Below are positions 7,672 to 16,665 of a stretch of 64,000 nt of DNA, piece by piece; the first letter of the stretch is position 1; each line of letters begins with the position of its first letter. The position numbers and the translations under genes were made by a program. The DNA lies in assembly GCA_965219875.1 (NCBI GenBank), contig CBDCOW010000005.1, positions 186,001-250,000 of the forward strand. Direction: 5' to 3'. This stretch comes from DAOUKH01 sp965219875 (GTDB lineage Bacteria; Chloroflexota; Dehalococcoidia; SHYB01). Below the pieces are notes generated by a model, which saw only the letters and a program-made list of their open reading frames with translations, did no database searches and was not told the origin of the DNA.

Positions 7672-9453
7672 ATGAAGCTTCGTAGACAGTTCGTTGCTCT
7701 GACCGGGTTGGTAGTCCTCGTTGCGTTGATTGTGGCTGCATGCGGTGGGGCGCAAGGCCCGGCAGGCCCCGCGGGACCTCAAGGACCTGCGGGCGCTCAA
7801 GGGCCGGCGGGCGCTCAGGGGCCGGCGGGGTCTGAAGGGCCGGCGGGGGGCGCCGCGATGGCGCCGACGGCCATGCCCGCGCCGACGGCGACCGCAGTCC
7901 CGGCCCCAGCACCTACGGCGACGCCGAGCGCCATGGGCGTGCGCGGCGGCACGTTATCCATGCCTACCCTGGCAGCCGGCGGCAAATGGGACCCGCACAT
8001 CGCCACCGGGCTCTTCGATCTCGTTAACTTCGCCCCGATCTACAGTTCGATCATCGAGTACAACCCCGAAACCGACGACGCGCTTGACATTAGAGGCGAG
8101 CTCGCGTCTGAGTGGACGGTCAGCGAAGACGGTACTACGTACACCTTCAACATCGTGACCGGCGCCCGCTTCATCGATGGCGAGACCCTGGACGCCAACG
8201 ACGTCGTCTTTAGCCTGGACAGGATGGTCGAGAACGGGAAGCGAGCGGGGCAGTTCTCCTCCTACTTCGACAGCGCACGGGTCGTCGACAATAACACCGT
8301 GGAAGTCACGCTCCAGTTCGCGACACCCTTGTTCATCAGCATCCTCGCGAACGAGTACGTCAAGGTGCTGCCGCAACACGTCGTGGAGGCAGGGACGGAC
8401 GTCAACGTGGCCGTGAACGCCGTGGGGTCCGGACCCTTCGTCTTTGACAGCCTAGAGCAGGGTGTATCCCTCAAGTACAGCCGAAACCCTGCCTACTTCA
8501 AGGACGGCCTACCCTATGTGGACGCCCTCGAGGTCTTCACTATCCCAACTTCCACCGGCACCGTGGCGGCATTCAGGACCGGCCAGGTCCTTGCCTGTTC
8601 GAGCCCCTTCTGCAACATTCCGAACCTCCAGGCCAAGGAACTCATAGGGACCCTTAGGGACTCGCATCAGGTCTTCTTTGCGGGCCCAACCGGGTCGAGA
8701 GCATTGGCGATGAATGTGAATGCTGCCCCCTTCGACGATCCTCGTGTCCGCACTGCACTGAACCTCGTGGTGCATCGCCAAGAGGTGATCCAAATTCTCG
8801 GCGGGGAGTACCACATGGGCGGCCCCTTCCCGCCGGACTTCTTCTTCTCGAGCAGCACGGAAGAACTGGTCCAGCAGCCCGGCTACCGGGAAAGTTCGCC
8901 GGGAGTGAAGGACCAGCGCGACATTGATGAAGCTCGCCGCCTGATGCAGGAGGCTGGGGTCGAGGAGGGTCTGGAGATCACGCTCTATGCCTACTCGGCC
9001 AACGACAATCAACAGACTGCCGAGGTCGTCGCATCCCAACTCAATGATGCGTTCGGTTGGAACGTGGGGGTTCAAGCCGGCGGCTTTGGCGAAATCCTAA
9101 CGATCTACGCCCAAGGCTCGTTCCAGCTCGGCATCAGTTCGGAGTCCATGCTCATCGTGGACCCCGTCGTTGTTTTCGACGGACTGTATCGGGAGAGTGG
9201 CACGCGCAACTACACGAAATGGCAGAGCGATGCCATTGAGGCGCTCTACCACGAGCAATTGTCCGGGACCAACGAGGAGCGAGCGGCCATCGTCAAGCAG
9301 GCCGAAGCCCTCTTGATTGGCGGCGATACGCATTGGGCTGGTCTCCTCTGGGAAGTAAGCGCCAACATCATCGATAACCGTGTCCAGAACTTCCATGCTC
9401 CTGCGACATTGTTCCAGAACACGAAGCACGAGCACCTCTGGATCGAAGGTTAG
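7672..9453 (+). CDS. ABC transporter substrate-binding lipoprotein with collagen-like linker
   Basis: A 593-residue family 5 (peptide/nickel/opine-type) extracytoplasmic binding protein. A lipoprotein signal peptide ends in the lipobox VAAC (Cys24). The mature N-terminus carries about nine Gly-X-Y triplets (GPAGPAGPQGPAG and similar, about residues 30-60), then a Pro/Ala/Thr-rich tether to about residue 88, then the SBP_bac_5 domain starting RGGTLSM. A GGAGG sits before ATG 7672. Two permease genes follow on the same strand after a hairpin. The ligand cannot be predicted; family members bind peptides, opines and other amphipathic solutes. The collagen-like tether is unusual. Confidence 0.9.
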   Translation: MKLRRQFVALTGLVVLVALIVAACGGAQGPAGPAGPQGPAGAQGPAGAQGPAGSEGPAGGAAMAPTAMPAPTATAVPAPAPTATPSAMGVRGGTLSMPTLAAGGKWDPHIATGLFDLVNFAPIYSSIIEYNPETDDALDIRGELASEWTVSEDGTTYTFNIVTGARFIDGETLDANDVVFSLDRMVENGKRAGQFSSYFDSARVVDNNTVEVTLQFATPLFISILANEYVKVLPQHVVEAGTDVNVAVNAVGSGPFVFDSLEQGVSLKYSRNPAYFKDGLPYVDALEVFTIPTSTGTVAAFRTGQVLACSSPFCNIPNLQAKELIGTLRDSHQVFFAGPTGSRALAMNVNAAPFDDPRVRTALNLVVHRQEVIQILGGEYHMGGPFPPDFFFSSSTEELVQQPGYRESSPGVKDQRDIDEARRLMQEAGVEEGLEITLYAYSANDNQQTAEVVASQLNDAFGWNVGVQAGGFGEILTIYAQGSFQLGISSESMLIVDPVVVFDGLYRESGTRNYTKWQSDAIEALYHEQLSGTNEERAAIVKQAEALLIGGDTHWAGLLWEVSANIIDNRVQNFHAPATLFQNTKHEHLWIEG

Positions 9454-9475
9454 AAGCGAACAGTTGATCCAGTCG

Positions 9476-9511
9476 CCCCCCGCGAAGCCGAGTATTCGGC
9501 CTCGCGGGGGG
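9476..9511. promoter_or_regulatory. Intercistronic hairpin between binding protein and permease genes
   Basis: Arms 9476-9491 and 9496-9511 (16 nt each, one A/G mismatch, loop GTAT), very GC-rich, starting 23 nt after the binding-protein stop. No T-tract follows, so it is more likely an mRNA 3'-end stabiliser or partial terminator than a full stop. The second ABC operon has a comparable hairpin at the same relative place (40888-40937). The rest of 9454-9732 shows nothing coding. Confidence 0.7.
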
Positions 9512-9732
9512 CAAAGTGTCCCGGCGGTGAGGCTCTTGGCGGATTGGGCGGTCGATCCACGGTCCGATCTCGATGCACATTCCCCGCTGACGGACGAAGA
9601 CCACTCGAAGTCTCCGCATGGTGACACCGGCCCAGCGAGCGTAGCCAACGGACCCGCGGTTCAGGGGGATCCCGACCCGCATTCTTTCCACAGCGGGTAC
9701 GTCGAGGGCCCCCGGGGTGAGGATAGGGGCTA

Positions 9733-10692
9733 ATGAGCACCTATATTCTCAGGCGCCTGTTGCAGTTCGTACCGGTCTTGTTCGGTGTCTCAATCGTCAT
9801 ATTCGTCTTGATGCGGATTGTCCCCGGCGACGTAGCTGTCGCCATCTTGGCCGGCCCGGACGGCTCGGGATCGGTCAATCCCGCCGCTTTGGAGGAGTTG
9901 CGGGAGAAGCTGGGGCTCAACCGGTCGCTGCCCGTGCAATACGTGGACTGGATCTGGGGCTTCCTCCGGGGAGATTGGGGGGATTCCTACCGCAGCAACG
10001 CTTCCATCCTCACCGAGATTCGAACGCGGCTCCCACTGACGTTCGAGATGGCCACGCTGACCGTCGCCATCTCGCTCATCATTGCGCTTCCTTCGGGCAT
10101 CATCATGGCGGTCCGGCAGAACACGTGGATCGACTATTTGGCGAGGATCCTAAGCATCGGGGGCCTCACCATGCCGACGTTTTGGGTGGCAACGTTGATG
10201 CTGCTGATCATGGTGGTCTGGTTCGGGTGGAGTCCCCCACTGGACTACGCGCACTTCTGGAACAATCCCTGGAAGAACATCCAGCAGGTTATCTGGGGCG
10301 CTCTCGCCATGGGCTACCTGTTCGCCGCAATCTTCGCCAGGATGACGCGGTCGGCATTGCTCGAAGTGCTCCGGCAGGACTACGTGCGGACGGCGTGGTC
10401 CAAGGGTCTCTCCGAACGCACGGTAGTCGTGCGGCATGCGCTGAAGAACTCCCTCTTGCCCATTGTTACCATCGTGGGCGTGCAATACGCGACGCTCCTC
10501 GGCGGCACCGTCATCATGGAGCGCATCTGGAACCTTCCCGGCCTCGGCTCAAGCCTCGTGGACGCCGTCGACTCGAGAGACATCGTCGTCGTCCAGGACA
10601 TCGTGCTCGTGTTCGCGGTCATCGTTCTGCTTGTCAACCTAGCGGTCGACATCATGTATGCGTGGCTGGATCCGAGAGTTCGTTACGGCTAG
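9733..10692 (+). CDS. ABC transporter permease, DppB-like
   Basis: A 319-residue inner-membrane permease with about six membrane segments. The first begins right after the start (YILRRLLQFVPVLFGVSIVIF), followed by the typical RIVPGDVA turn and a long extracytoplasmic loop ending GDWGDSY. The EAA-type coupling loop reads LRQDYVRTAWSKGLSERTVVVRHALKN near residues 213-239. It should pair with the DppC-like protein encoded next. No ATPase gene of the DppD/DppF type lies nearby. Confidence 0.92.
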   Translation: MSTYILRRLLQFVPVLFGVSIVIFVLMRIVPGDVAVAILAGPDGSGSVNPAALEELREKLGLNRSLPVQYVDWIWGFLRGDWGDSYRSNASILTEIRTRLPLTFEMATLTVAISLIIALPSGIIMAVRQNTWIDYLARILSIGGLTMPTFWVATLMLLIMVVWFGWSPPLDYAHFWNNPWKNIQQVIWGALAMGYLFAAIFARMTRSALLEVLRQDYVRTAWSKGLSERTVVVRHALKNSLLPIVTIVGVQYATLLGGTVIMERIWNLPGLGSSLVDAVDSRDIVVVQDIVLVFAVIVLLVNLAVDIMYAWLDPRVRYG

Positions 10693-10740
10693 GCCACGGT
10701 GAGCCCAAGGCAACCTCACCTCCCGGTAGTCCACGAGTAG

Positions 10741-11658
10741 ATGACTTCGCACGGCAACACACCAAGTCCGGCACTACGAAGCTTGTCGTCTGCCGGCGCC
10801 TCCACGCTTCGCCGAGCGTGGAGGGTGCTCGTCACGTTTTGCAAGGCCCAGCCCATGGGGGCTGTCGGGCTTTTCTTCATTACCCTCATGGCCTTTCTCG
10901 CTATCTTCGGTCCACTGATCGTCCCCAAGGACCCTCTGGACATCAACGCCGGGAGCACATTTCAGGGGCCGGAATGGTACAAAGGCTTCGTCCTCGGGGC
11001 CGACCATCTTGGGCGCGACAACCTGAGCCGGATCATCATCGGATCAAGATCGTCCATCAGCATCGCCGTCATTTCAGTGGTTTCGGGAACGCTCGTCGGT
11101 GTCGTAGTAGGGCTGATCAGCGGGTTCTACGCCGATTGGCGTGACGCGGTGCTCCAGCGCCTCATCGACGTGATGCTCTCTTTTCCCATCCTGGTCCTCG
11201 CCCTGGCGATCGTCGCGGTCTTAGGGAAATCTCAACAGAACGTCATCATCGCCATCGCGGTCATCCAGGTGCCAATCACGGCCAGGGTGGTGCGGTCGGT
11301 AGCGCTCTCCATCAGATCTATGGAGTTTGTAACGGCGAGCCGGGCGCTCGGAGCTGCCGATGCCCGTATTCTGATTCGGCATATCGCTCCTCAGACCTTC
11401 GCTCCGGTGATGATCGTCTCTACGTCATTCTTGGGGTTGGCCATCATCATCGAAGCGTCCCTTTCCTATCTCGGGTTAGGCACGCCCCCGCCCAACCCTT
11501 CGTGGGGGGCGATGTTGGCAGGGCCGACGCTCCAAAACGTCGAACGAGCGCCTTGGAACGCGGTCTTCCCAGGGATTGCGTTGACGCTGACGGTGTTTGG
11601 CTTCAACCTCCTCGGCGACGCTTTGCGCGACACGCTCGACCCGAGGCTCCGGAGATAG
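10741..11658 (+). CDS. ABC transporter permease, DppC-like
   Basis: A 305-residue second permease subunit. It has a cytoplasmic N-terminus, a first membrane helix around residues 38-58, the FVLGADHLGRDNLSRIIIGSR signature of DppC-type subunits, the coupling loop EFVTASRALGAADARILIRHIAP and the family-typical C-terminus NLLGDALRDTLDPRLRR. The gene begins 48 nt after the DppB-like gene and ends 12 nt before the convergent cupin gene, so the operon is just binding protein, DppB and DppC. ATPases must come from elsewhere. Confidence 0.92.
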   Translation: MTSHGNTPSPALRSLSSAGASTLRRAWRVLVTFCKAQPMGAVGLFFITLMAFLAIFGPLIVPKDPLDINAGSTFQGPEWYKGFVLGADHLGRDNLSRIIIGSRSSISIAVISVVSGTLVGVVVGLISGFYADWRDAVLQRLIDVMLSFPILVLALAIVAVLGKSQQNVIIAIAVIQVPITARVVRSVALSIRSMEFVTASRALGAADARILIRHIAPQTFAPVMIVSTSFLGLAIIIEASLSYLGLGTPPPNPSWGAMLAGPTLQNVERAPWNAVFPGIALTLTVFGFNLLGDALRDTLDPRLRR

Positions 11659-11670
11659 CCGGGCGATCAC

Positions 11671-12036
11671 CTATGGTTCCAGCGTCATGAACAGGGCGAT
11701 GCGAGGCTCGTCGCCGACGCCTCTCGTAACGTGCCCTTCGCCCTCGAGATCCTCTCCCAGGATGATGTCTCCGGGGCCAAATCGCTCCTTCACGCCGTGC
11801 GCCACTTCGATCTCGATGTGACCCTGCAGAAGCACGACGTAGGTGCGCGCCGGAGCGTTGTGAAACTGCTCGGCGATATGAGCCCGGCCGGCCGCGGTGG
11901 ACCTCCGCAGCATCACGGTCTTCGCCTTGATCTCCGGCAGGTCCTCGAAGCCTTCATCGCCCAGTTGAAAGTCGAGAGGGATATCATCGAAATGGGAACG
12001 ACCATCGGGTCCCGTGTAGATTCGCCTCGCACGCAT
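11671..12036 (-). CDS. Small cupin-domain protein
   Basis: A 121-residue single-domain cupin (double-stranded beta helix). The segment TYVVLLQGHIEIEV plus the second motif GDIILGEDLEGEGHVTR are recognisable; the first motif keeps few of the usual metal-binding histidines, so metal binding is uncertain. GGAGGAG is directly upstream of ATG 12036. It lies 14 nt behind a luciferase-like oxidoreductase gene and is the last gene of an amidohydrolase-oxidoreductase-oxidoreductase-cupin run. A role in the same catabolic route is inferred. Confidence 0.8.
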   Translation of the reverse strand: MRARRIYTGPDGRSHFDDIPLDFQLGDEGFEDLPEIKAKTVMLRRSTAAGRAHIAEQFHNAPARTYVVLLQGHIEIEVAHGVKERFGPGDIILGEDLEGEGHVTRGVGDEPRIALFMTLEP

Positions 12037-12050
12037 GTCTCCTCCATTCC

Positions 12051-12977
12051 TTAGTCGAATGCCGGCTTGACTTCCTCCGCGAAGGCCTGGACCGCATCCC
12101 AGTCGAACGGCGCCCGGATCCCCAGGGTCAGCGTGTCCGCCCCGGCTTCGGCGAACTCGGCAACCTGATCGACCGCCTCGCTAGGGGACCCGACAATTGC
12201 TCCGCCCTCGAGATATGGAGCCGCGTCGATCAGGTCGCGGTAGGCTTGCCTGGCCCGCTGAGAGCCCTGCCTGTCCGCCGCCATGTAGAAGCCGACGTTG
12301 ATGCTCCGCTCTACCTCGCTCGGGTCCCGCCGCGCGGCCTCGCAAGCCAGGTCGACGATGCGATTCTTCCGCCGAAAAGCCGCTGCTGAGATAAAGGATG
12401 CGTTCCACCCGTCCGCTAGCCGCGCCGCCATCGGCAGCGTACGACGCTCGCCCATCCCCCCTATCCAGAGCGGTAGTCTGGCCTGGACTGGCTTCGGTTC
12501 GCATCGAGCGGCCTCGACCTGGAAATGCTTGCCGAGAAACGTCGTTTGGTCCTGCGTAAACATCGCCCGAACGATCTGGACGCTCTCCTCGAGGATGTCA
12601 AGCCTGACGCCCGCTTCGGGGAAGTGGAAGCCGTAGGCCGCGTACTCCTCCGCGTTCCATCCGGCACCCAGGCCGAGGGTGACTCGGCCCCCGCTGACGT
12701 GGTCGATGGTCGCCGCCATCTTCGCCAGTACGGTTGGCGGCCGGTAGCCGGCGCAGAACACCAGACACCCCACCCGGACCTTGCTGGTCTTCGCCGCCAG
12801 GGCCGCCATCGTTGAGACAGACTCATAGACCGGAGTTCGACCATCGCGATAGGGCACCTCAAGGAAGTGGTCCCAGATGGAGACCCAGTCGAAGCCGAGG
12901 TCCTCCGCCATGCCCCAGAGGCGCACCAACTCTTCGAAGGTGCAGTCCTGCTGGCCGACGTGCAAGCCTATCTTCAT
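12051..12977 (-). CDS. Luciferase-like (probably F420-dependent) oxidoreductase
   Basis: A 308-residue TIM-barrel flavin/F420 oxidoreductase of the bacterial-luciferase superfamily. It shows EDLGFDWVSIWDHF near residue 27, VGCLVFCAGYRPPTVLAKMAATIDHVSGGR near residue 70 and LGLGAGWNAEEYAAYGF near residue 102, all typical of the F420-dependent LLM group. The His of WDHF and the GAGWN loop are conserved. Substrate unknown. It is encoded 35 nt downstream of a second, more distant LLM gene. Confidence 0.88.
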   Translation of the reverse strand: MKIGLHVGQQDCTFEELVRLWGMAEDLGFDWVSIWDHFLEVPYRDGRTPVYESVSTMAALAAKTSKVRVGCLVFCAGYRPPTVLAKMAATIDHVSGGRVTLGLGAGWNAEEYAAYGFHFPEAGVRLDILEESVQIVRAMFTQDQTTFLGKHFQVEAARCEPKPVQARLPLWIGGMGERRTLPMAARLADGWNASFISAAAFRRKNRIVDLACEAARRDPSEVERSINVGFYMAADRQGSQRARQAYRDLIDAAPYLEGGAIVGSPSEAVDQVAEFAEAGADTLTLGIRAPFDWDAVQAFAEEVKPAFD

Positions 12978-13012
12978 GCGACTCGTTGGCAGGGGCGCTC
13001 ACCCCCGCTGGA

Positions 13013-14035
13013 TCAGATCGCCGCCTCGATTGCGGCGAGCACGGACTGAACGTACTCCTTCTCGATGAACGGGATAGTCCCCGGCGACCAGTTATGCAGG
13101 CCGGTGGGGAAGGGGTAGAGGATAGGGTAGTCCACGCCGGCCTCCCGGAACGCCGCCACCCTGCGAGGGATCTCGTCGAACCCGGCGGCTACCGAGAGCG
13201 TTTCGAGCATGGCGTCCGAGACGTGTTCGCTCGCCGCGGCCGGGTCGCTACGGCCCCACGCCTGCTCGAATCCTGCGGTCTCCTCAGGGAAGCCGAGCTT
13301 CCCCATGTGTCTTCGGTAGTCGTCCACACTTCCGTGGAAGGCGATGGTGTCCATCATCTCCCGCCTGGCTCGAGCTTCGTCTCGGTGGGAGTTGCAGATG
13401 ATGAAACATGCCAGCTCGATTTCGGCCGGATCGCGGCCGGCGGCCGCGGCTCCTTCGGCGATGGCCTGCCTCACGCGAGCAACGTGTTCCAGGGTCGTCA
13501 TGTGCAGCACGACTCCGTCGGCCACCTCGCCGGCGATGCGGGCCATCTGGAGTCCTCGTACGCCCAGGTAGACGGGGACTCGCCACGGGGCCCCTTCGCC
13601 CCGAAGCCGGAGGCCATCCGAGGAGTAGGCTCTGCCCCGGTACTGCACGGTCTCGCCGGCCAGCGCCCGGCGAATGATCGTGGCGTAGTCCCGCAGACGA
13701 TTCATGGGCATCTCCATCGACATCGAGTGAAAGCCCTCGATCAGGCGCGGGTGACTGCTCCCGAGACCGAGGATGAATCGTCCCCCGCTCACGTGGTGCA
13801 ACGTCAGGGCGCCCATTGCCAGCACGGCCGGCGAGCGCGTGTAGACGTTGGCGACCGCGGTGCCCAGCTCGATGCGCTCAGTCTGCGCGGCAACCGCGGC
13901 GAGGTAGGCGAGGGCATTCCAGTCGCGGTCCTCATGCAGCCAGAGCCCGGCAAACCCGCGGTCCAGCGCCTCCCGGGCGATGGCCACGGTCTTGGCCAGC
14001 GGGAGAGGCGCGTCGATCTGTACTCCTATTCGCAA
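13013..14035 (-). CDS. Luciferase-like oxidoreductase, methylene-H4MPT-reductase-like group
   Basis: A 340-residue LLM-superfamily protein. The N-terminus MRIGVQIDAPLPLAKTV starts the barrel; LGTAVANVYTRSPAVLAMGALTLHHVSGGRF and LGLGSSHPRLIEGFH are the characteristic F420/FMN-site stretches. The C-terminal DEIPRRVAAFREAGVDYPILYPFP strand is also usual for this group. It is divergent from the neighbouring LLM, so not a recent duplicate. It probably shares a transcript with the amidohydrolase upstream (97-nt gap). Confidence 0.87.
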   Translation of the reverse strand: MRIGVQIDAPLPLAKTVAIAREALDRGFAGLWLHEDRDWNALAYLAAVAAQTERIELGTAVANVYTRSPAVLAMGALTLHHVSGGRFILGLGSSHPRLIEGFHSMSMEMPMNRLRDYATIIRRALAGETVQYRGRAYSSDGLRLRGEGAPWRVPVYLGVRGLQMARIAGEVADGVVLHMTTLEHVARVRQAIAEGAAAAGRDPAEIELACFIICNSHRDEARARREMMDTIAFHGSVDDYRRHMGKLGFPEETAGFEQAWGRSDPAAASEHVSDAMLETLSVAAGFDEIPRRVAAFREAGVDYPILYPFPTGLHNWSPGTIPFIEKEYVQSVLAAIEAAI

Positions 14036-14132
14036 TCTATACGCTCCCGCTCACCATAGTCAGGCACAGTCCGCGAAGATCGGTCACGCCTTCCGAGTCC
14101 GGCGTGCGCGGAGCCTCCTCGCCGGGCGGGGG

Positions 14133-15365
14133 CTACGCCGGCGCGAGGTTGGCCTCGTTCCCAGGCTGATGCAGAGCTTGGGCGGCCGCGCCTGCTTGCT
14201 TCCCGTTTGACGGCGCCACTTGCTCGAGGTCGAAGCCGAAGACCTTGGCCGCGTTAGTGGCGGTGGCCTTCTTCCTTTCGTCTTCGGAGGCGTCGGCGAA
14301 CATCCGGTCGAGAAACTCCATGGACTTGGGCCAGACCGATTCGGCATGGGGAAAGTCGCTGCCCCACATCATGCTGTCCACGCCGATCTTGTGGCGGAAC
14401 TCGACGCCGGTCTTGTCCTCCGTGAAGGTGGCGAACATGTTGCGGCGCCAGAAATCGCTCGGGATCAGGCCTGATTTGGACCTCCAGCCCTTAGTGAACA
14501 CGTGGCGCTCGCGATAGGTGAAGTCCATGTTGTCCAGCCAGAAGGGGACCCACGCCATCTCGTGCTCGACGGAGCCCATCTTCAGGCCCGGGTAGCGGTC
14601 GAAGACCCCGGCGAAGACGATGTCGCTAAGAGAGAGGCGCACCCAGTAGTCAAAGGTCGCTCGCATCGAAGGTGGCAATTCGGCCTGGTTCGTCGTGAGC
14701 GCCTCCCCGGCTGCACGCACCCGATTCGTGCCGAGGTGCAGGCACAGGGGAATCTCCAGGTCCTGGGCGGTCCACCACATTCGCTCGTGGATGGGGTCGC
14801 GATACGGCCTGTCGTCTCCGGGGTGGACCGGGATCAAGGCGCCGGCCAAACCCAGCTTCTTGCAGCGCTCGAGCTCCTCGCATGCCTCGATCACGTTGTC
14901 AACGTTGATACAGGCGAGCCCTTTGAGGCGCTCGGGCTGCGCGCTGACGAATTCGGCGATCCAATCGTTGTAGGTGCCGAGCACCGCGGACATGAGGGCG
15001 CTGTCAGCGATGCGCCACCATCCAAGCCCGACGCTTGGGAGCAACACGGCTCCCCAGATGCCGTCTTCAGCCAGAGCCTCGACGTACAGGTTCGGCTCGT
15101 AGGTGGATCGATCGATCTCGGGCCAGCGCGTCATCCAGTCGATCTTGGCGGGGTCATCGAACCGCACGCCGTTCTGCACCGTGGCGCCCAGTGGAGCGCT
15201 GAGGTTGCCCTCGACGAACCACGCGTGATGCGCGATCCCGTCCTCGTTCTTGGTGATCTTCAACTCTGGCCCCCGGTCCCGGAACCGGAAGTCGATCCGT
15301 TCCTCCCAGAGGTCCGGCGGCTCCACGATGTGCGTGTCTGCCGATATGATCTTGTAGTCAGCCAT
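14133..15365 (-). CDS. Amidohydrolase_2 family metal-dependent hydrolase/decarboxylase (paralogue 1)
   Basis: A 410-residue TIM-barrel protein of the ACMSD-like amidohydrolase family. The N-terminal metal motif is SADTHIVEPPDLW (D-x-H rather than H-x-H), the central His is in LCLHLGTNR and the catalytic Asp in MWGSDFPHAES near the C-terminus. Members hydrolyse or decarboxylate aromatic and other cyclic acids; the substrate here is unknown. It is clearly related to the paralogues at 24165 and 28599 (shared DFTYRER, KSGL, FATFTED phrases). It has a C-terminal extension of about 25 residues absent from the others. Confidence 0.88.
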   Translation of the reverse strand: MADYKIISADTHIVEPPDLWEERIDFRFRDRGPELKITKNEDGIAHHAWFVEGNLSAPLGATVQNGVRFDDPAKIDWMTRWPEIDRSTYEPNLYVEALAEDGIWGAVLLPSVGLGWWRIADSALMSAVLGTYNDWIAEFVSAQPERLKGLACINVDNVIEACEELERCKKLGLAGALIPVHPGDDRPYRDPIHERMWWTAQDLEIPLCLHLGTNRVRAAGEALTTNQAELPPSMRATFDYWVRLSLSDIVFAGVFDRYPGLKMGSVEHEMAWVPFWLDNMDFTYRERHVFTKGWRSKSGLIPSDFWRRNMFATFTEDKTGVEFRHKIGVDSMMWGSDFPHAESVWPKSMEFLDRMFADASEDERKKATATNAAKVFGFDLEQVAPSNGKQAGAAAQALHQPGNEANLAPA

Positions 15366-15660
15366 CCGTCCCCTCCCCGACCGTCACTCTCCCCGGGATG
15401 TTGGTGCAAGGCTCAAGCGTCCACCTGCCCATTCACGTTGGCGACCCCGGACCGCCGCCGCCGTCTTCCCGATTGACCGCAGAACGCTTGTCGTTGACGA
15501 TCGACGGGCTCACCACCCGCCAATGCGTATCCTTATTGACTACCCTAGCTTTGTCAACGCCACCAGGGTTTACTAGCCAGAACCGGGGGGCAGCCTTGGT
15601 GAGCGATAAAGGCGGCGTGCGTGGTAGTAACGGTGCCCGAGGCTCGCCCGCGCCGGTGAC

Positions 15661-16527
15661 TCACGCCACGGGCTCGTTCAGGAACTCGACGATGCCCGCT
15701 GCCAGCTCCGGTGCGTCCAGGTAGGCGGTGAACTCCGTGCCCCCAGGGGCAATGACGCTGCGTGCCCCGGGAACCCGCGCGACGGCCCGGTCGTGATTCA
15801 CGCGAAGGGGATCGAGCTCGCCGCTCCAGACCATCGTGGGCGCCCGGACCTCCTCGAGGCGGCCGAAGATATCGTACTCCCAGATCGCGTCATAGATCGC
15901 CGCGGTGTTCTTGCCCGCGAGCAGCTTCGCGAGCACCTCCTCCTGGACAAGCCAGAGAGCCTGCGCGTCGAGGGGGCTGGAAAAGGCTCCCATGGCCTTG
16001 CCCATATCGCTGATGGTGTGCCAGGTTTCGCTGAGGTGGGCGCCGTCCTCGCGTAATGGCTCCGAGCTAAAGTAGTTGCGCAACCGCGGCACCGTTCGGA
16101 CCAGCTCGTCCCGCGACTCGTCGAAGTGCGGGACGCCGTTGAGCATGAGCTTGGCGACCCGCTCGGGATAGGCGGCCGCCAGTTCGACGGCAATCGACGC
16201 TCCGGTGTGGTGACCGTAGAGGCTGGCGCGGTCGATGTCCAAGGCGTCCATGAACGAGACGAAGCACCGCGCGTAGTCGGCCACGGTGGGCGATGCCTCG
16301 GGAGGCGGGTCGGACATGCCGAACCCCGGCGTGTCGACGGCGAGGCAAAGGCAATGCCGAGCCAGCTCCGGCATCATCCGGCTCCAGGTCGCGGACCAGC
16401 CCGCGGAATGGTGCAGAAGGATCAAAGCCTCACCTTCGCCCGCGTGCGTGTAGTGGATCTGGCCGCGGCACGTCGCCGCGTAGGCCCTGCGTATGATGGC
16501 AGCTCCGCTCGGGTTCATGGCTTGCAA
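15661..16527 (-). CDS. Alpha/beta-hydrolase-fold protein without a canonical triad (copy 1)
   Basis: A 288-residue alpha/beta-hydrolase-fold protein. The oxyanion region LILLHHSAGWSATW and the strand before the helix cap (AVDTPGFGMSDPP) are normal. The nucleophile elbow reads YGHHTGAS, so His occupies the Ser/Asp position, and the C-terminal position of the catalytic His reads PGGTEFTAY, without His. The acid in GELDPL is kept. TTG 16527 is the chosen start because AAGGAG lies 6 nt upstream. The divergent gene at 16666 encodes the methyltransferase that is fused into an operon with a homologue of this gene at 20180. Confidence 0.85.
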   Translation of the reverse strand: MQAMNPSGAAIIRRAYAATCRGQIHYTHAGEGEALILLHHSAGWSATWSRMMPELARHCLCLAVDTPGFGMSDPPPEASPTVADYARCFVSFMDALDIDRASLYGHHTGASIAVELAAAYPERVAKLMLNGVPHFDESRDELVRTVPRLRNYFSSEPLREDGAHLSETWHTISDMGKAMGAFSSPLDAQALWLVQEEVLAKLLAGKNTAAIYDAIWEYDIFGRLEEVRAPTMVWSGELDPLRVNHDRAVARVPGARSVIAPGGTEFTAYLDAPELAAGIVEFLNEPVA

Positions 16528-16665
16528 CGTCGACTCCTTGGGGAGGTCGCGCGGGATATGTCTTCTTGGCTCGGGAAGGCCAGTCGAGCGAGGCTCGTTC
16601 CCTGTCCATCCGTCCTATAGAATGCGGGCATTCCAGCCGCTACGGGGCCGCTGCCAAGGGGGCCG

